A stretch of DNA of 51,672 nucleotides from JANLQX01 sp031406385 (GTDB lineage Bacteria; Actinomycetota; Acidimicrobiia; Acidimicrobiales; JANYDT01): NCBI GenBank assembly GCA_031406385.1, contig JANOHI010000142.1, positions 1 to 51,672 of the forward strand, read 5' to 3'. Each line of letters begins with the position of its first letter. The stretch's first letter is position 1. Position numbers and translations under genes: made by a program. The notes beneath the pieces were generated by a model. It was not told the origin of the DNA, did not search any database, and saw only the letters and a list, made by a program, of their open reading frames with translations. Below, piece by piece: positions 33,103-42,600 of this stretch.

Positions 33103-33951
33103 ATGCCCGGACCTGCTGTTGCAACCCTCCGTCGCTTCGGTTCCGTCGAAGACGACGGTCAGAAGTACACGTCGCTCCTCGAACTCTTCACTGACGACGC
33201 GGTGTACTACGACCCCATGCTGGGCGCCCAGAAGGGCCGCGCCGCGATCACGTCCTTCATGGAGCACATGGAGAAAGTGGTGCCTCTGGCCAACGTGAAG
33301 TTCCGGAATTGGACCGTCGAGGCCGATGAGAGCTGCGGCTGGGCCACGTGGGACATGATTGCCAGCGCCCCCGGCTCAGAGGAGATCGTGATGCCGGGCC
33401 AGAGCCTGTACCGTCTACGTGACGGCAAGGTCTGCTTCGTTGCCGACTATATTGATCCCGTTTCCTATGCACGCCTACGTCCGGACGGACCGGTGCCGAA
33501 CGCCGCCGCAGGACACGCTCTCGCCCTGCCGTACGCTCCGTCGCTCGCATCGATCGGCGCACGGCCGGCGGAGGCGCTTCTTCGTCGCTTCTGGGAGCTC
33601 CAGGACACCGGAGACTACGGACTCCTGGCTCCGCTGTTCGCCGAGGATGCCGTGTTCACCGATCTGATTTATGGACGCATGGAGGGCGGTAAGGCCATCA
33701 CCGACTTCATGGCGAAGATGAAGACCGAGATGCCGGCTCGCGGGGTCACCTTCGAACTGGTCGACGCCGCCGGTGACGCCAACGTCGCATGGTCGCAGTG
33801 GTGGTGCCACTTCCCGAACGGATCGGTCCCCGGTTGGACCCTTCACACCGTCCGCGACGGGCAATTCACGTTCGACGCCGATTTCTTCGACGTCGCTGCG
33901 TCGAAAGCACTGCGCGAGGCTCGCGAGGGTGGCACGGGGACGACAGGTTGA
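33103..33951 (+). CDS. Protein with two SnoaL/NTF2-like domains
   Basis: A 282-residue protein with two copies of an NTF2/SnoaL-like cone fold: residues about 5-130 (LLELFTDDAVYYDPMLGAQKG, MEHMEKVVPLANV) and about 155-280 (LLAPLFAEDAVFTDLIYGRM, MAKMKTEMPARGV). Both repeats share F-x-x-D-A-V-[FY]-x-D and W-S/A-x-W. Members of this fold act as small isomerases, hydrolases or binding domains; the substrate is unknown. ATG 33103 is chosen over upstream starts. The stop overlaps a TTG start of the methyltransferase (TTGA). Confidence 0.75.
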   Translation: MPGPAVATLRRFGSVEDDGQKYTSLLELFTDDAVYYDPMLGAQKGRAAITSFMEHMEKVVPLANVKFRNWTVEADESCGWATWDMIASAPGSEEIVMPGQSLYRLRDGKVCFVADYIDPVSYARLRPDGPVPNAAAGHALALPYAPSLASIGARPAEALLRRFWELQDTGDYGLLAPLFAEDAVFTDLIYGRMEGGKAITDFMAKMKTEMPARGVTFELVDAAGDANVAWSQWWCHFPNGSVPGWTLHTVRDGQFTFDADFFDVAASKALREAREGGTGTTG

Positions 33952-35021
33952 CCGCCGTCGGCCAAGACCTGGACCCGTCGAGGTCCGGGGCGTTTCTGGA
34001 CCGGATGAAGGGGGCCTTCCAGGGGTCGATGCTGGTCATGATGATCGACCTCGGACACCGAGCCGAGTTGTTCAGCGCGCTTCGCATCGGGCCGACGACC
34101 GTTGGCGGGTTGGCCGAAAGGACCGGCCAGTCCGAACGTCATCTGCGTGAATGGCTCGGCTCGATGGCCGTTGGTGGGGTCGTGGAGTTCGATGTCGAAA
34201 CCGAGGTCTTCACGCTGCCCGCCGAACATGCGATGTGGCTGACCGGATCGAGCTATACCAACCTCGCTCCCACTGCTGGTCTGCTCACGGGACTGGCCCC
34301 GCGCATCGACGACGTGATCGAGGCCTTCAGGAACGGGGGCGGTGTTTCCTACGACCGATACCGGCCCCACTTCACCCACGCCATGGATGCGCTCGGCCGC
34401 GCGAAGTATGACGCCCTGCTCGTGCGCGCCTACCTGCCAAAGGCTCCGGGCCTCGTCGAGGCTCTGACGTCCGGCGTGCGGGCGGCTGACGTCGGGTGCG
34501 GCACCGGCCACTGCGCGAACCTGCTCGGCGCCGCGTTCCCGGCGTCGACCTTCGTTGGATTCGACATTGCCGAGGATGCGATTGCGCTCGGCCGGGCCGA
34601 GGCTGTGGCGCTTGGCCTGGCCAACACCACGTTCGTCGCCGTCGATGTGCGCCACGGCCTGCCGACCGATCCACCCTTCGATGTGCTGTTTGCCTTCGAT
34701 GCGATCCACGACCAGCATGACCCGGCCGGAGTGCTCAGCCGGATGCGCCAGGCGCTCCGTCCAGGCGGCACGCTGTTCATGCTCGACATCAAGGCATCAT
34801 CGAATCTCGTCGACAACATGGCCGATCCAGCGATGATCGTCCTCTACGGCACCAGCGTGCTGCACTGCATGCAGGTGGGTCTGCACAACGGCGGGGCCGG
34901 CCTTGGAACAGTCTGGGGCACGCAATTGGCCACTCAGATGCTCAACGACGCCGGTTTCACCTCGGTGACGATCCACGACCTTCCCGGCGACCCCACCAAC
35001 TGCCTCTATGTCTGCACCTGA
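33948..35021 (+). CDS. SAM-dependent methyltransferase with N-terminal winged helix
   Basis: A 357-residue class I methyltransferase. The N-terminal winged-helix segment (LAERTGQSERHLREWLGSMA) resembles actinobacterial two-domain methyltransferases of the Rv2258c type. SAM-binding motif I is ADVGCGTGHCANLLGAAFP, followed by FVGFDIAEDAI, and GGTLFMLDIKASS closes the core. The substrate is unknown. Start TTG 33948 overlaps the previous stop and gives the FLDRMKGAFQGSM N-terminus typical of the family; ATG at about 34005 would cut it. It is probably co-transcribed with the SnoaL-like gene. Confidence 0.8.
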   Translation: MTAVGQDLDPSRSGAFLDRMKGAFQGSMLVMMIDLGHRAELFSALRIGPTTVGGLAERTGQSERHLREWLGSMAVGGVVEFDVETEVFTLPAEHAMWLTGSSYTNLAPTAGLLTGLAPRIDDVIEAFRNGGGVSYDRYRPHFTHAMDALGRAKYDALLVRAYLPKAPGLVEALTSGVRAADVGCGTGHCANLLGAAFPASTFVGFDIAEDAIALGRAEAVALGLANTTFVAVDVRHGLPTDPPFDVLFAFDAIHDQHDPAGVLSRMRQALRPGGTLFMLDIKASSNLVDNMADPAMIVLYGTSVLHCMQVGLHNGGAGLGTVWGTQLATQMLNDAGFTSVTIHDLPGDPTNCLYVCT

Positions 35022-35023
35022 CT

Positions 35024-35059
35024 GCCCTGATGCCCGGCGCCTCTCGCTCCGGGCAGGGC
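35024..35059. terminator. Hairpin between convergent genes
   Basis: GCCCTG-(ATG)-CCCGG (35024-35037) pairs with CCGGG-CAGGGC (35049-35059): 11 bp interrupted by a 3-nt bulge. It starts 2 bp after the methyltransferase stop and lies between two convergent genes. Confidence 0.5.
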
Positions 35060-35134
35060 TCCATGCCCGGGCTTGGTGACAACATGCTCCTTCGCTCGGT
35101 GTGAGGGTGAGCAACACATGCCGCGAACGTCGGT

Positions 35135-35515
35135 CTACCGGCGGTCGCCTTTGATGGCATTGAGGTAGTTGTAGATCGTGATTCGGCTCACGTTGAACGC
35201 GTCGGCGACGTCTTCCACCGACCGCCGGAGCACGAACGCCCCTCGCTCGTCGAGGAGTCGGATGGCCTGCTGCTTGTCCTCGCGGCTGAGGTCCTCGAGT
35301 CGTCCGCCGAGTTCGCGTTCCACGCCTTCGATGAGCCGATCGAGGGCGTCGTGAAGCTGCGGGAGTTGCAACGCGCCAACAACGACGCCGCCCCAGTGCA
35401 GTGGCACGTCGGATGGGTGCGCATCCTCCACTCCGACAATGCGAGCCCCGATGGCATGGGCGACCGGTTCGAGGGCGGCGAGAAACGTTTCGGCACCTTC
35501 GGGGGCTGCAGGCAT
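35135..35515 (-). CDS. YheO/DauR-type helix-turn-helix regulator, short form
   Basis: A 126-residue putative DNA-binding regulator. The C-terminal half (REDKQQAIRLLDERGAFVLR, VEDVADAFNVSRITIYNYLN) matches the HTH domain of YheO/DauR proteins. The N-terminal half is only about 60 residues and lacks the full PAS domain of those regulators, though GARIVGVEDAHPSDVPLHWG could be a remnant. Start ATG 35515 is directly preceded by GTG 35518. It is divergent from pilB across 245 bp, so it could act on the pilus operon or on itself. Confidence 0.7.
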   Translation of the reverse strand: MPAAPEGAETFLAALEPVAHAIGARIVGVEDAHPSDVPLHWGGVVVGALQLPQLHDALDRLIEGVERELGGRLEDLSREDKQQAIRLLDERGAFVLRRSVEDVADAFNVSRITIYNYLNAIKGDRR

Positions 35516-35667
35516 CACACACGAGGGTAGTGGACCCTCGTCGGAGGCCGCTCATCGGACGCGAAGAACGCCTTATCGGCAGCATGGGCGGCAATCTGAC
35601 AAGTCCGACGAAGCTTTTCAAGACGAAAATAGTCTCTCGTGGGATCTCTTCTATTCATCTAAAGAAC

Positions 35668-35695
35668 GAGTGTCAGGACGCCGAAGCGTCCACTC
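35668..35695 (+). promoter_or_regulatory. Hairpin in A+T-rich pilB leader region
   Basis: GGACGC-CGAA-GCGTCC (35676-35691) with outer pair GAGT/ACTC (35668-35671, 35692-35695). It lies 65 bp before pilB, after an A+T-richer stretch at about 35610-35670 where the promoters of pilB and the YheO-type gene probably lie. The rest of 35516-35760 shows nothing else clear. Confidence 0.4.
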
Positions 35696-35760
35696 ATGCA
35701 CCCGTCGAAGCGTTCCTCTTCCGTCACGGCGGTTCCGGTTCATCCGCGGCACGGTGCGTC

Positions 35761-37521
35761 GTGCTGAAACGCCGGCGCGAGCGCATCGAGGAGCAGGAGC
35801 AGTTCGTCGGCACCGCGATCGTCGATCCGGCGCTCGACCGAAACGGCGAGCCCCCGCCGCCCATCGGGACGCTCCTGCTGTCCTCCGGCGCCATCGACGC
35901 CGGAGCCTTGAGCAATGCGCTCGCCGTCCAGTCGGGCAACGGGCGCCGCCTCGGCACGGTCCTCCTCGAGAACGGCCTGATTTCCCAGGGGCAACTCGAT
36001 GAGGCGCTCTCTCGCCAGTCGAACATCGCGTTGGTCGACCTCCGTCGTCTCGAGCCGTCAGCTGAGGCGCTCGCGCTGATTGCGGAGTCGGTTGCCCGGA
36101 GCCTCGACATCATCCCGCTCACGCTGAGTGAGGGGCTGCTGACCGTGGTCATCGCCGACCCGCATGACCGTCGGCTCCCCGACGTCCTCGCCGCCATACC
36201 GGTTGATCGGGTTGAGGTTCGCCTGGCCTCGCAGACAGCCATCCGCGAATCGATCAACTCGTCGTACACGGCGCTCGCCGGCATCGAGGATCTCGTGCGC
36301 GAGGCGAGCGAGTCCGGGGCCAACAACTGGCAGCGCGGCGACGCGGACGGAGACGGGAGCGAAGGTCCGGTCAGCGAGGTCGTGAACCGACTGGTGGCCC
36401 AGGCGCTGCGGGATCGGGCCTCCGACGTGCACCTCGAGCCGACCCCGGAGTATCTCCGGGTCCGCTACCGCATCGATGGTTCGCTCAACGAGGTCATCCA
36501 GATCCCGATGTCCTTCGGACCGGCAATCGTGAGTCGACTCAAGATCATGGCGGCGATGAACATCGTGGAGAAGCGTCGCCCTCAGGACGGTCAGTTCCGC
36601 ACCGTGGTCGATGGACGGGACCTCGACGTCCGGGTTGCCACCACCGCCACGATCTTCGGGGAGAAGGTGGTGCTGCGACTTCTCGACAAGAGCCGTTCGA
36701 TGTTCGACCTCGTCGACCTCGGCATGCCGAGTGAGACCAAGGAGCAATTCGACGACATCGTGAAGTCTCCCTTCGGAATGGTCGTTGTCACCGGTCCGAC
36801 AGGTAGCGGCAAGACCACGACGCTGTATTCGACGTTGTCGCGCATCGCCCGCCCCGAGATGAACGTGACGACGATCGAGGACCCCGTGGAATACGTCTTC
36901 CCGTCGATCAACCAGATCGAGATCAACGTGCAGGCCGGCGTCACGTTCGCCGGTGGGCTCCGATCGATCCTGCGCCAGGATCCCGACATCATCCTGGTCG
37001 GCGAGATCCGAGACTCCGAAACGGCGTCTATCGCGGTGCAGGCGGCATTGACCGGCCACCTGGTGCTCTCCTCGCTCCACGCCACCGACGCGGCCTCGGC
37101 GCTGTTCCGACTCCTCGATATGGGGGTGGAACGCTTCCTCGTGGCGTCGTCGATGACAGGCATCGTGGCCCAGCGCCTCCTTCGTCGCACATGCGTCTCG
37201 TGTGCTGCTTTCTACGAGCCTGCCCCCCAGGAGCTGGCGTACTACAACCAGAGTGGTGGTGCTCCGAAGACAGCATTCATGAAAGGTGTCGGGTGTTCCT
37301 ACTGCGCCAATACCGGATATCGCGATCGCATCGGTGTGTATGAGATCCTGAAGATGACCGACGACATCCGTCACGCGCTGATGGACGATGCATCACCCCG
37401 GGAGATTCGAGACCTCGCCGTGAAGTCGGGGATGCGGACCCTTCGAGACGAGGCCATCCGGCTCGTCACCAATGATGTGACCACGATCGAAGAGGTCACC
37501 CAGACGATCTACACCCTCTGA
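35761..37521 (+). CDS. pilB: Type IV pilus assembly ATPase PilB (GspE family)
   Basis: A 586-residue hexameric ATPase that powers pilus extension at the cytoplasmic side. N-terminal MshEN domain (GTLLLSSGAIDAGALSNAL, GLISQGQLDEAL), then the GspE core: GPTGSGKT Walker A (345-352), ILVGEIRDSETASIAVQAAL Walker B, HATDAASALFRLLDMG, and the zinc-binding C478-x2-C481 and C512-x2-C515 pairs. GTG 35761 is the start: the open frame upstream crosses the regulatory region and lacks family similarity. It is the first gene of the pilus operon, 11 bp before pilC. No pilT or pilD is in the window. Confidence 0.9.
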   Translation: MLKRRRERIEEQEQFVGTAIVDPALDRNGEPPPPIGTLLLSSGAIDAGALSNALAVQSGNGRRLGTVLLENGLISQGQLDEALSRQSNIALVDLRRLEPSAEALALIAESVARSLDIIPLTLSEGLLTVVIADPHDRRLPDVLAAIPVDRVEVRLASQTAIRESINSSYTALAGIEDLVREASESGANNWQRGDADGDGSEGPVSEVVNRLVAQALRDRASDVHLEPTPEYLRVRYRIDGSLNEVIQIPMSFGPAIVSRLKIMAAMNIVEKRRPQDGQFRTVVDGRDLDVRVATTATIFGEKVVLRLLDKSRSMFDLVDLGMPSETKEQFDDIVKSPFGMVVVTGPTGSGKTTTLYSTLSRIARPEMNVTTIEDPVEYVFPSINQIEINVQAGVTFAGGLRSILRQDPDIILVGEIRDSETASIAVQAALTGHLVLSSLHATDAASALFRLLDMGVERFLVASSMTGIVAQRLLRRTCVSCAAFYEPAPQELAYYNQSGGAPKTAFMKGVGCSYCANTGYRDRIGVYEILKMTDDIRHALMDDASPREIRDLAVKSGMRTLRDEAIRLVTNDVTTIEEVTQTIYTL

Positions 37522-37532
37522 TCGGTGATGTC

Positions 37533-38963
37533 ATGAGCATGCTTTCCTCGCGCCGTCGCGGGCCCCGCGACGCACCACCATCGCTGCACGCGCCGGACCC
37601 GTCGTTCGACGCGCACCGCCCGCTCGGCCCGCCGAAGGATCAGACCAATCGCGGGCGCCGTTCCGCCGACAAGCGCAGCGCAGTCGCGTCCGCCCGAACC
37701 AGCGCCATTGTTGCCCCCGAGCCGGATCCGACGTCAGCCGGCTCGCTCGCCACGAGTCGTCGTGTCCCTCGGGTGCTCCGCCGCGTCGAGTCGTCGCGAC
37801 CATCGCGCCGCCGCGTCACCCTCCGCCGTTCGAAGGATGCCTACGACGGCGCGTCGAAGAAGTCGTTGCGTCGCAAGGAACGCCCGAGGCGCCGCAAGCT
37901 CAGCGAGATCGAACTCACTCCCAAGAAGGTCAAACGCGAGGAGGTGATGATCTTCGCCCGGCAGATGTCGTCGTTCGTCAGGGCCGGCATTCCGGTGATC
38001 GACGCGCTCGGCATCATCGCCGAGGACTCGGAGGACAAGAAGCTCAAGGCAGTGCTCGAGGAGGTGGCAGCGAACCTTCGGGGTGGCTCCAGTCTGACGT
38101 CGGCGCTCGAGAAGCATGCCGCCTCGTTCCCGAAGTACTTCATCAGTATGGTGCGTTCGGCCGAACTGACGGGCCGCCTCGATGAGGTGCTCGACCAGGT
38201 CTCGATGTACATCGAGCGTGACGTCGAGACGCGCCGAAAGGTGAAGTCGGCGATGACCTACCCGTCGGTCATCTTCATCATGGCAATCGGCACCATCGTT
38301 GTTCTCTCGGTCTTCGTGCTCCCGAAGTTCACCGAATTCTTCGACTCCTTCGACGCCGAGCTTCCGTGGTCCACAAAGGCGCTCATCTCGCTCTCGGGGT
38401 TCATGGGAGCGTGGGGGGTCTTCCTCTCGCTCGTGGTGCTGTGGTTCGTGATGTTCCTCGCGCTGCTGACGAGACGGGAGAGAGGCAAGCTCGCCCGAGA
38501 CCGGGTGTTTCTGCACATTCCGAAGGTTGGTGTGCTCTTGCGGACTGCAAGCATCGAACGGTTCTGTCGGATCCTCTCCGTTCTTGTTCGTGCCGGAGTT
38601 CCCCTGCCCGATGCGTTGGCGGTCGCTTCCGACACGACGGGCAACCGGGTGTACCGGACTGCGATCAACCGCATCCGGTCGGCCATCATGCGGGGCAACG
38701 GGCTCGCCGGCCCGATCCAGGACTCGAACCTGTTCCCGGCGGCAGCTCGTCAGATGATCCGGGTTGGCGAGAGCACGGGCACACTCGAGGATCAGCTCAT
38801 CGCCTCGGCCGAGTTCTACGGCCGCGAGCTGGAGTACAAGCTGAAGCGTTTCACCGATCTATTTGAGCCCGCCATCGTCGCATTCATGGGCATTGTGGTG
38901 GGTTTCGTGGCATATGCACTGGTATCGGCCATGTATGGCGTGTTTAACCAGGTGAATCCGTGA
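37533..38963 (+). CDS. pilC: Type IV pilus inner-membrane platform PilC (GspF family)
   Basis: A 476-residue polytopic membrane protein with two GspF/T2SSF domains: FARQMSSFVRAGIPVIDAL at about 145-165, and RFCRILSVLVRAGVPLPDAL at about 346-365, each followed by the typical G-E-x-x-G/T-G-x-L-[DE] (SAELTGRLDEVL, GESTGTLEDQL). Three or four membrane helices lie between and after. About 130 N-terminal residues are basic and proline/arginine-rich, longer than usual. ATG 37533 is the start. Its C-terminal end (YGVFNQVNP) and stop are copied in a downstream tandem repeat. Confidence 0.9.
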   Translation: MSMLSSRRRGPRDAPPSLHAPDPSFDAHRPLGPPKDQTNRGRRSADKRSAVASARTSAIVAPEPDPTSAGSLATSRRVPRVLRRVESSRPSRRRVTLRRSKDAYDGASKKSLRRKERPRRRKLSEIELTPKKVKREEVMIFARQMSSFVRAGIPVIDALGIIAEDSEDKKLKAVLEEVAANLRGGSSLTSALEKHAASFPKYFISMVRSAELTGRLDEVLDQVSMYIERDVETRRKVKSAMTYPSVIFIMAIGTIVVLSVFVLPKFTEFFDSFDAELPWSTKALISLSGFMGAWGVFLSLVVLWFVMFLALLTRRERGKLARDRVFLHIPKVGVLLRTASIERFCRILSVLVRAGVPLPDALAVASDTTGNRVYRTAINRIRSAIMRGNGLAGPIQDSNLFPAAARQMIRVGESTGTLEDQLIASAEFYGRELEYKLKRFTDLFEPAIVAFMGIVVGFVAYALVSAMYGVFNQVNP

Positions 38964-39076
38964 AGTTCAGGTGGGTGTGTGTGGCGCGGAGCGTGTTTAA
39001 CCAGGTGAATCCGTGACGTTTCAGGCGGGTGTGTGTGGCGCGGAGCGTGTTCAATCAGGTGAATCCGTGAAATTTC
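38940..39076. repeat. Tandem repeat of pilC 3' end
   Basis: Units 38940-38992 (53 bp), 38993-39046 (54 bp) and a partial unit from 39047. Each holds GTGTTTAACCAGGTGAATCC then GTGA, the last pilC codons with stop; the third has GTGTTCAATC. In the third unit the GTGA is also the start of the next gene, which suggests that the original stop-start overlap was separated by duplication. Confidence 0.85.
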
Positions 39077-39525
39077 GGGAAAGGGTAGATGGGCGGAGCG
39101 TGCGGGTGAATGAGCAGGGCGACACCCTGATCGAGATTTTGATCTCAATCATGATCCTGTCGTTCGGTGTGATGGGGATCTACAGCGCGTTGACCGGCTC
39201 GCTGGTCGCCGCCGATGCCGTGAAGGGCCGCGCCAGCGTAAGTCAGCTCGTGACCCGGGTGACCAACGAGATCCAGCTCGCCGACTGGGAATGCACCGAC
39301 GATCCACTAGGTAGCTACGGCACCCTCCTGGAACGACTCAAGCCGACGCCGAGCTGGACGATCATCGTCACCACGATGACGCACTGGGGTCCGTCGCGCT
39401 CATTCGAGGATGGTTGCCCGGACCCTGGACAGGACGCCGTCTTCCGCACCCAGAAGATGACGCTCCTGGTGAAGGCTCCAGGAGCCCGCGGTCGCCAGAC
39501 CGTGGAGCTCCTCAAACGTCCCTGA
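39067..39525 (+). CDS. PilV-like minor pilin
   Basis: A 152-residue prepilin from GTG 39067. The class III-type leader ends in NEQG and the helix begins DTLIEILISIMILSFGVMGI, with Glu at +5; the prepilin peptidase should cut between Gly18 and Asp19. The globular part has cysteines (WECTDD, DGCPDP) that could form a disulfide. GTG 39106 would give a five-residue leader with a better Shine-Dalgarno (GGAG) and is a real alternative. It follows pilC directly. A role as a minor pilin priming assembly is by family analogy. Confidence 0.75.
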   Translation: MKFRERVDGRSVRVNEQGDTLIEILISIMILSFGVMGIYSALTGSLVAADAVKGRASVSQLVTRVTNEIQLADWECTDDPLGSYGTLLERLKPTPSWTIIVTTMTHWGPSRSFEDGCPDPGQDAVFRTQKMTLLVKAPGARGRQTVELLKRP

Positions 39526-39698
39526 CGCGCGGCACGCAAAACCCCGGCGCGCCACGCGCCACCCAGGGAACCACTGATGGTGGGTGTCGCCGCGAGGGCA
39601 TGGACCATTCCGTTGAGCGACGGGGCCTGGCGTTTTGATCAGGTGGCCGGAGATGGTGCCGATCGGGGTCTTGTCGGGCAGTGACCGGCACCTTGACC
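39526..39698. other. Intergenic region between minor pilin and giant pilin
   Basis: 173 bp without a gene I can support. It holds a 6-bp hairpin GGCGCG-CCA-CGCGCC (39546-39560) and a smaller ACCA/TGGT hairpin. No clear promoter or known riboswitch fold was recognised. Confidence 0.4.
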
Positions 39699-42600
39699 AT
39701 GAGTCCTCCACACGTTGTGCGCGTCGTTCGTTTTCGGGACCTCGTTCGTTCAGCGCGGGACCGTTTCGACGGACGGGAGGGAGAGCGTGGCTTCACCTTG
39801 GTCGAACTGATGGTGTCGGTGATGATCCTGGGGTCGATCGTCAGTGTGATCGGGCTGGTCTTCACGGTGAGCCTGCAGAGCACGGAGAAGGTGCGCCAGA
39901 TGCTGCCCGGCGCCCGGGCCGCCAACAGCGTCGCGTTGTTCCTGTCGTCCGACGTGTCGTCCGCAGTGCCCGTGGACCTCGACTCGTGGCTGTCGACGGA
40001 CCCGAAGGCATTGAGCGGTTGTTCCGGTGAGGGTGTCGACGAAGGCGTGAACGTGCTGAGGGTGCAGTCCCGGAGTGCGATCGATCCGAATCTCACCTAC
40101 GTGGCCTCGTACCGGTTCCTTCCGCCGGTCGGCGGATCCGGGAAAGGGGAGGTGTGGCGGGTGTTCTGTCGCACCGGCGAGGTCGCGTCGAGCCGATCGA
40201 AGGTGGCCGAGGGAATCGATCCGGACGATCCGCCGATCGCCACCATCGCCGAGGGCAATCGTTCCGTGGAAGTGCTGTTCCGGGTGTGGTCGAGCGACTC
40301 GTCGTCGGGCCTGGTGTCCGCATGTAAGGGTTCGACGCCCACGGCGACGGTGTCCCCGCGGTGTCCGTATGAGGTGAAGGTCCGGGCGGCGATCAGAACC
40401 GTGGATCGTGCACCCGCGGTGGTGTCCGGCGGGGCTACGACGCTGCCGGTTCGTGAGCCGTGCCAATTCGTTGAGTCGTCGATGAGCGTCCCCACGCGGG
40501 TCGGCAACGATCCCGGCCCCCTCGACACCCCGGTGGCCATCGTGGTGCGGACCAACGAGTCCAATGGCGCGCAGTGCCGGACCTTGGTCGTGAAGGTCCC
40601 ATCGGTGGCCGGTGCGCACTGCGAGCTGACTCGCAATGGCACCGCCGAATGGACCGGTTCGTGCTTTGGTGCCGAAACCGGAACGGTTTGGCCGAAGACG
40701 CCATCCACGTTCGCCGCCTTCGTGTTCGATCGCGTCTACCCGGGGACACCGAAGTCCGATCCGGTCGACCCGCCGATCGATATCGATGTCCCCGGCGGTG
40801 ACCTGACACTGAGCGTTCGGACCCTGATTGCACCGGCCGCGCCGACCGGCCTCGTCGTGAAGCCAAAGGACAAATCGCTCCAGGTCTCGTGGATTGCACC
40901 CGTTCTCACGGCCGACACCCCGCCCGTCACGAACTACGTCGTGACCTCGTCGCCGGGCTCGTCGACATGCACGACGACGGCGATTACCTGCACCCTGACC
41001 GGACTCACGAACGCCACGACCTACACCGTCACCGTTCGGGCGGTCAACCGCATCGGCACAGGGCCTGGCGTATCGGCCAGCGGTCGTCCATGGCCGCCGT
41101 TGGTGATCTCCGGGACCGTGTTCGAAGACGTCAACTACGGCGGAGGATCCGGTCGCTCCAGGGGCGTTGCGGCGTCGGCAGGGGGAACAGGTCGTGCCGG
41201 TGTGCTCGTCGAGCTCTACGACGTCAACGCGGACTCGGCGAGCTACCTCGAAGGGACGAGCACCGACACGTCGGGCAACTATTCGTTCCTCACGCCCACC
41301 TGCAAGAGCTGCGCCGTTCGGGTCGTGACGTCGTCGGTCACCTCAGGCCGGGCCGGGGCGACGAGCGCGTTGCGGCCCGTGCTGACCGCTGTCGTGGCGC
41401 AGGCCGGATTAGGCACGAGCCTGCGCACCGACATGATCGGCGGCACGAATCCGGCCGACGGTGATGGCGGCGTCGGATCGACGGGTACGACGTTCAAGGT
41501 CTCCTCCGGCGCCTTCACCGGCGCAACGACAGGAACGGCACAGGCGTTCACGACGGTCGACGACACCATCGCCGATGCCTCGGGGTTCGACTTCGGCTTC
41601 AACTTCGACACCGTGACCAACACCAACGACGCCGGCCCGGGCTCACTGCGTCAGGTCATCGCCAACGCCAACACCCTCGGCGGCGACGCATCGTTGGTCG
41701 TGAATGGCCGCGCTGCGGCGGTCGAGCACGTGGTGTTCATGATCCCGAACGCAACAGGGGGTTCCGGTGGATCGCTCTCGCTCACCGGTGGATTGCGTCC
41801 GAGTCTCGACGCCTTCACCACACCGGCTGGTTCCATCGAGGCCGCGACGATTCCGCTGATGTCATCGAGCCTCGCGATCACAGCACCGCTTGTCGTTGAT
41901 GCGCAGACCCAACCGGGATGGTCCAGCGCCCCGATGGTGGAGCTCAACGCCGCAGGCATCGGTGCCGGCGCCGACGGAGCGGTCACCGTCAGCGGAGGCG
42001 CATCAACGATACGTGGACTTATCATCAACCGGTCGCGCCGCTCTGGCCTACACCTGTCCTCGGACAAGAATCTGGTCCAAGGCAACTTCGTGGGGACCGA
42101 TGCGTCTGGCACCGCAGCGTCGGCGAACAACGGCGGCGTCGTGGTGGCGGGCAGTGCAAACGTGCTCGGTGGCGCCACCACCGGGGAGGGCAACGTCGTC
42201 TCCGGCAACGCCGGTGCCGGGGTGTACCTGATCGGCGGGAGCGCCAACTCGGTCACCGGCAACGTCATCGGCCTGAACGCCCTCGGTACCTCCGCACTGG
42301 CGAACCTCCGCGGTGTGCAACTCGACGGCGGCACCGACCACACGATCGGTGGCGCCACGGCGGGCGCCGGCAACACGATCTCCGGAAATGGTGTCGCCGG
42401 CACATCGACCGAGGACTACGCGGGCATCTACGTGCACAACGCAGCCAGCGGCGTGACGATCGCCGGCAACACCATCGGCCTCGGGACCGACCGGACCACG
42501 GCGATCGCGAACTCGAAGAATGCGATCTTCATCACCGGCACATCCAACGTGACCGTCGGCGGCGCAACGAGTGCGTCTCGCAATGTGCTTGCCGGGAATG

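Noticed and set aside
32668..33267. Extended 199-aa ORF upstream of the selenoprotein gene
   Set aside because: ATG 32958 has the AGGAGGAG Shine-Dalgarno; the part above it crosses the divergent promoter region.
39526..39698. c-di-GMP (GEMM) riboswitch before the giant pilin
   Set aside because: A partial ACGCAAAAC-like word is present, but the conserved GEMM helices and tetraloop/receptor are not.
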